10,321 bases of DNA from Stephanodiscus triporus. Its lineage: Eukaryota > Bacillariophyta > Thalassiosirophyceae > Thalassiosirales > Thalassiosiraceae. Position 1 is the first letter of the stretch; each line of letters opens with the position of its first letter. The translations under genes and the position numbers were made by a program. The stretch is taken from NCBI GenBank assembly GCA_036939755.1, contig JALLAZ010001122.1, positions 1-10,321 of the forward strand, written 5' to 3'. Below the pieces are notes generated by a model. It saw only the letters and a program-made list of their open reading frames with translations, made no database searches and was not told where the DNA came from. Positions 7,840 through 10,321 of this stretch are shown piece by piece.

Positions 7840-10321
7840 TCCTCCAAAGCCTCCTGATCTGGTCGCTCCAAAATCACGCCCAACGACAACAATACTTGCG
7901 ACGACACCCCGTCGTCGCATCCCACTCAAAGACACCCCAGTCTTACCCCCACACCCGATCAAAGAAGACACCCCAGTCTTGCCTCCTCGCCCTTTGGTTA
8001 GTTTCGATTTCCCACGAACGAACAAAGTTGCATCAAGCGGTTTGGCGGCAGTTTTAGGTGAGTATACGCCTTTGCACGTTTCGGTCTCCGGGGAGAGGGC
8101 CTTTTGTCGACAAGAGAATGATCGGAAACGAAAATCGACGGACGTACCTTTGGACCAAGTCATAATATCTTTGTCAGCGGATACAATTTCGGAACTCTCT
8201 TCAGCGGATGCACCTTCAGAGCAACTCGATTTCTCTCCGTCGGCGCCATTGGATGCACAGATCAATCCGCAGTCGATAGAGACAGACAACCACAGCGTCT
8301 GGCCATCTGGCTTCATCTCAATCCTGCAACAAACGATGACAACCCTATGCCATCACCCCTCGAAACCTTTATTCGAGTTCGACATGTCAGTCGAAGCTGC
8401 TGAGAAGAACTACATCATTCTCATGCACAAATTCGGAGGAGACTTACGTAAAGCCCTCGCCGCCCAGCACGGCTCGCCACTTCAATATGGCTCGGAATTC
8501 AAACCAACGACGGTACTCGAACCGATCTTCCGCAACCACCCAACTTGGAACAAAATGATGACCTTGTTATCGAACGGATCAACGTGGCCCCTTTCTCCCA
8601 TCGATGATCACGACCGGCTCCTCGACATTGACGAGGCCTTGTCCTTTGGAAACCACAAAGGCGCGAATCAACAACCAGACCTCCTCCTCGACCTAGTCAA
8701 AGATGATGTCATTTGGGGCTTCGCTCTCCCTCTCCCGCTCGATAAAATCAGGAAGATACCCGGCGTCATCCTCGCACCGCTGAACATTCAATTGCAGAAT
8801 ACGATCAACGAGCGCGGTGAGATCATTCCCAAAAACAGATTGACTCACGATCAAAGTTGGACGTGGCAATCGGGAACTTCAGTAAATAGCAGAGTCGACG
8901 AAGAGCAACTCATGCCGTGCTATTTCGGTCGAGCCTTACGACGACTGATCAATTGGGCAGTCGCCGCTAGGAAGAAATACCCAGGAGTAAGAATCCTCGC
9001 CACCAAGCTGGACATAAAAGCGGCTTTCCGACGTTGTCACCTCAACGCTGCGACCGCGGTGCAAACTTGCACTCAACTTCCCGAACTTCGTCTGGCATTA
9101 ATGATGCTCAGACTCACTTTCGGCGGCGCACCTTGCCCTTCGGAGTTCGGCGCAATTTCGGAATCAATATGTGATTTGATAATCGCAATTTTGCAACACG
9201 ACGATTGGGATCCACTCACTCTTTTTGCTGAGGAACCCCAAGCTCATGTCCCTCCAAAAAAAGTACTCTCAGACGATGTCCCTTTTGGAATAGGAAGAGA
9301 CCTCATTGTTGACATTCCAATCGATGCTCGGGGCATCGTCGATCTGTACATCGACGATTTCATCGGACTCACGGTCGATCTGGATGGTACAGACAATGCG
9401 ACTCGACTGGAACGAGCCCCTCTCCTCGGACTCACAGCAGTAGCGAGAGAGGTCTCGCCCTTTGAACCTCTCCCTCGCGATGCTTTGGACGCCCGAAAGA
9501 AACTCATCGCGGAAACAGGACTGTCCGAGTCCAAGATCGCCCTCGGTTGGTTGTTGAATTTTCGCACGATGACTATCTCCCTCCCAGAAAACAAATACAT
9601 TGCATATTCTCGTGCAATCTCTGAAATGATCGCACGAGGATGGACGTCGAAGGCAGAGCTTGAGTCGAACATCGGACGTTGGGTCCACCTCGGACAAATA
9701 CTCCCTCAGATTCATCACTTCCTCAGCAGGCTTCGTCTCCTTCTCAAACGCCTTCAAAACCAACGGCAATTGAGCATCAACAAGGATTGCATCGCGGATC
9801 TTCAATTCCTGCTTTCAGTGCTGAAAAAATGCAGAGATGGCATCGACATGAACACGCTCACTTACCGGAAACCCACCCATGTTTATCGTTCCGACTCATG
9901 CCCTGCTGGAATGGGCGGTTACAGCGATGAAGGGTTTGCTTGGCGGTTCTACCTCCCTCCAGAGTTGAAATTCCGAGCATCAAACAACCTTTTGGAACAT
10001 CTGGCAGCTGTTATCACGCCGTGGATTGATATTATCGCGGGCCGCCTCACCCAAGGCGACTGCGCTCTTTCCATGACCGATAGCACAACGTCAGAAGGGT
10101 GGCTCAGAAAATCAAATTTCATCGAAGACGGCGAATCTCCTATCCAAGCAACCATCCGCCTCGAGGTCGCTCGCCATCATGCATTGCATTATTTGGACAA
10201 CGGAATACGAGAATACAGTCAGTGGTTTCGTGGAGCCGAGAACAATGTCGCAGATGCCCTCTCCCGGGACGACGACCGCTCGGACGACGAACTCACCCAA
10301 ATACTCCGCTCTCACTGCCCC
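7808..10321 (+). CDS. pol: Pol: reverse transcriptase and RNase H (open at right edge)
   Basis: The frame directly after the Gag TGA is open for 838 codons to the last base. The first in-frame ATG is at 8336, so residues before it can only be made by readthrough, or are linker. The first 150 or so residues are Pro-, Ser- and Thr-rich. RT motifs follow: A, LDIKAAFRR (9008-9034, catalytic Asp 9011-9013); B, TFGGAPCPSEF (9116-9148); C, YIDDFIG (9347-9367); and the LGW...LPENK element (9542-9595). About 60 residues separate B and C, longer than usual. RNase H follows with acidic residues in the right order: YRSDS (Asp 9893-9895), NLLEHLA (Glu 9995-9997), MTDSTTSEGW (Asp 10079-10081) and NNVADALSRD (Asp 10253-10255). 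Together these copy element RNA into DNA and remove the RNA strand. Active-site residues are intact, so this part could be functional. A tyrosine recombinase or integrase, if present, lies beyond the window. Confidence 0.85.
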   Translation, partial: MVGSGPSGVRPPPKPPDLVAPKSRPTTTILATTPRRRIPLKDTPVLPPHPIKEDTPVLPPRPLVSFDFPRTNKVASSGLAAVLGEYTPLHVSVSGERAFCRQENDRKRKSTDVPLDQVIISLSADTISELSSADAPSEQLDFSPSAPLDAQINPQSIETDNHSVWPSGFISILQQTMTTLCHHPSKPLFEFDMSVEAAEKNYIILMHKFGGDLRKALAAQHGSPLQYGSEFKPTTVLEPIFRNHPTWNKMMTLLSNGSTWPLSPIDDHDRLLDIDEALSFGNHKGANQQPDLLLDLVKDDVIWGFALPLPLDKIRKIPGVILAPLNIQLQNTINERGEIIPKNRLTHDQSWTWQSGTSVNSRVDEEQLMPCYFGRALRRLINWAVAARKKYPGVRILATKLDIKAAFRRCHLNAATAVQTCTQLPELRLALMMLRLTFGGAPCPSEFGAISESICDLIIAILQHDDWDPLTLFAEEPQAHVPPKKVLSDDVPFGIGRDLIVDIPIDARGIVDLYIDDFIGLTVDLDGTDNATRLERAPLLGLTAVAREVSPFEPLPRDALDARKKLIAETGLSESKIALGWLLNFRTMTISLPENKYIAYSRAISEMIARGWTSKAELESNIGRWVHLGQILPQIHHFLSRLRLLLKRLQNQRQLSINKDCIADLQFLLSVLKKCRDGIDMNTLTYRKPTHVYRSDSCPAGMGGYSDEGFAWRFYLPPELKFRASNNLLEHLAAVITPWIDIIAGRLTQGDCALSMTDSTTSEGWLRKSNFIEDGESPIQATIRLEVARHHALHYLDNGIREYSQWFRGAENNVADALSRDDDRSDDELTQILRSHCP
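7897..7980 (+). repeat. Three successive hairpins sharing an ACCCC loop
   Basis: Hairpin 1 (7897-7919) has a perfect 9-bp stem, TGCGACGAC with GTCGTCGCA, around ACCCC. Hairpins 2 (7929-7944) and 3 (7965-7980) are identical 16-mers, AAGACACCCCAGTCTT, with 5-bp stems around ACCCCA. Hairpins 2 and 3 are 36 bases apart, exactly 12 codons, and both encode KDTPVLPP or EDTPVLPP. Hairpin 1 places the same core GACACCCC in another reading frame (TTPRR). They lie in the ATG-free linker of Pol, 90-175 bases after the Gag stop. Confidence 0.55.

Larger units (their letters stand above)
5844..10321 (+). mobile_element. 5' part of a retroelement with Gag-UGA-RT-RNase H order, probably DIRS-like
   Basis: A Gag-like ORF with a Cys-His finger is followed in the same frame by reverse transcriptase and RNase H. 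No integrase lies between Gag and RT, so the order of Ty1/copia elements is excluded. I see no aspartic protease DTG/DSG motif. The RT thumb-side motif LGWLLNFRTMTISLPENK, with LGx...LPxxK, resembles DIRS-type elements more than Ty3/gypsy ones, and the Gag finger C-x8-C-x3-C-x5-H is not a standard zinc knuckle. A DIRS element would carry a tyrosine recombinase further right, outside the window. The left boundary lies in 5353-5843 and was not found. The copy looks fairly young: about 4.4 kb of coding sequence with one frameshift and one in-frame stop. Confidence 0.72.

Noticed and set aside
7897..7980. CRISPR-like array
   Set aside because: There are only three short units with unequal spacing and different stems, inside a eukaryotic retroelement coding frame.
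7588..8316. 242-residue minus-strand frame across the Gag-Pol junction
   Set aside because: It is antisense to the Cys-His finger and the Pol linker, and it has no recognisable feature.
9244..9805. Minus-strand frames opposite RT (9244-9672 and 9269-9805)
   Set aside because: The plus strand encodes YIDD and the other RT motifs here. The minus frames are shadows.
5844..10321. Ty1/copia identity for the element
   Set aside because: No integrase lies between Gag and RT, and the RT has YIDD with LPxxK-type downstream motifs, which do not fit copia order.

Overview
The window looks like nuclear DNA of a photosynthetic stramenopile, most likely a centric diatom. The main reasons are a protein whose N terminus is a signal peptide ending in an ASAF-type site (Ala-Phe followed by a Ser/Thr/Arg-rich stretch), which is the import signal of secondary red plastids, together with a mitochondrial COQ9, intron-poor genes and a retroelement of a kind that I infer is common in diatoms. 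No bacterial operon features are visible.

Layout from left to right. (1) 1-699, minus strand: the N-terminal part of COQ9, a mitochondrial ubiquinone-biosynthesis protein, running off the left edge. (2) 700-1090: a divergent intergenic region with a 20-bp perfect dyad. (3) 1091-2437, plus strand: a predicted plastid-targeted tyrosine phosphatase-like protein (CTAGKDRTG signature) with a long acidic insertion. (4) 2438-2884: a convergent 3'-end region. (5) 2885-3835, minus strand: an unrecognised protein with one membrane segment and a coiled coil. (6) 4135-5352, plus strand: a degraded subtilisin/proteinase K-like protease with frameshifts, a nonsense codon and a substituted catalytic Asp. 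(7) 5353-5843: mostly unexplained, lower-GC sequence holding one undetermined base. (8) 5844 to the right edge, plus strand: the 5' part of a retroelement. It has a Gag-like ORF with one internal frameshift and a C-x8-C-x3-C-x5-H finger, one in-frame UGA, then an uninterrupted Pol frame with reverse transcriptase and RNase H that is still open at the last base.

The host genes do not form a pathway. The left 2.4 kb is strongly GC-rich and codes densely. The right three quarters, from about 2.4 kb on, is less GC-rich and is dominated by an unknown gene, a dead protease and a mobile element. The most interesting part is the Gag-Pol junction. Pol lies in the same frame as Gag behind a single UGA, has no in-frame ATG for 176 codons, and a short stem follows the stop. 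Further on are three hairpins that share an ACCCC loop, one of them in a different reading frame from the other two. This resembles stop-codon readthrough control, but it is an inference from a single copy. The 3' part of the element, which would show whether it carries a tyrosine recombinase or an integrase, lies outside the window.
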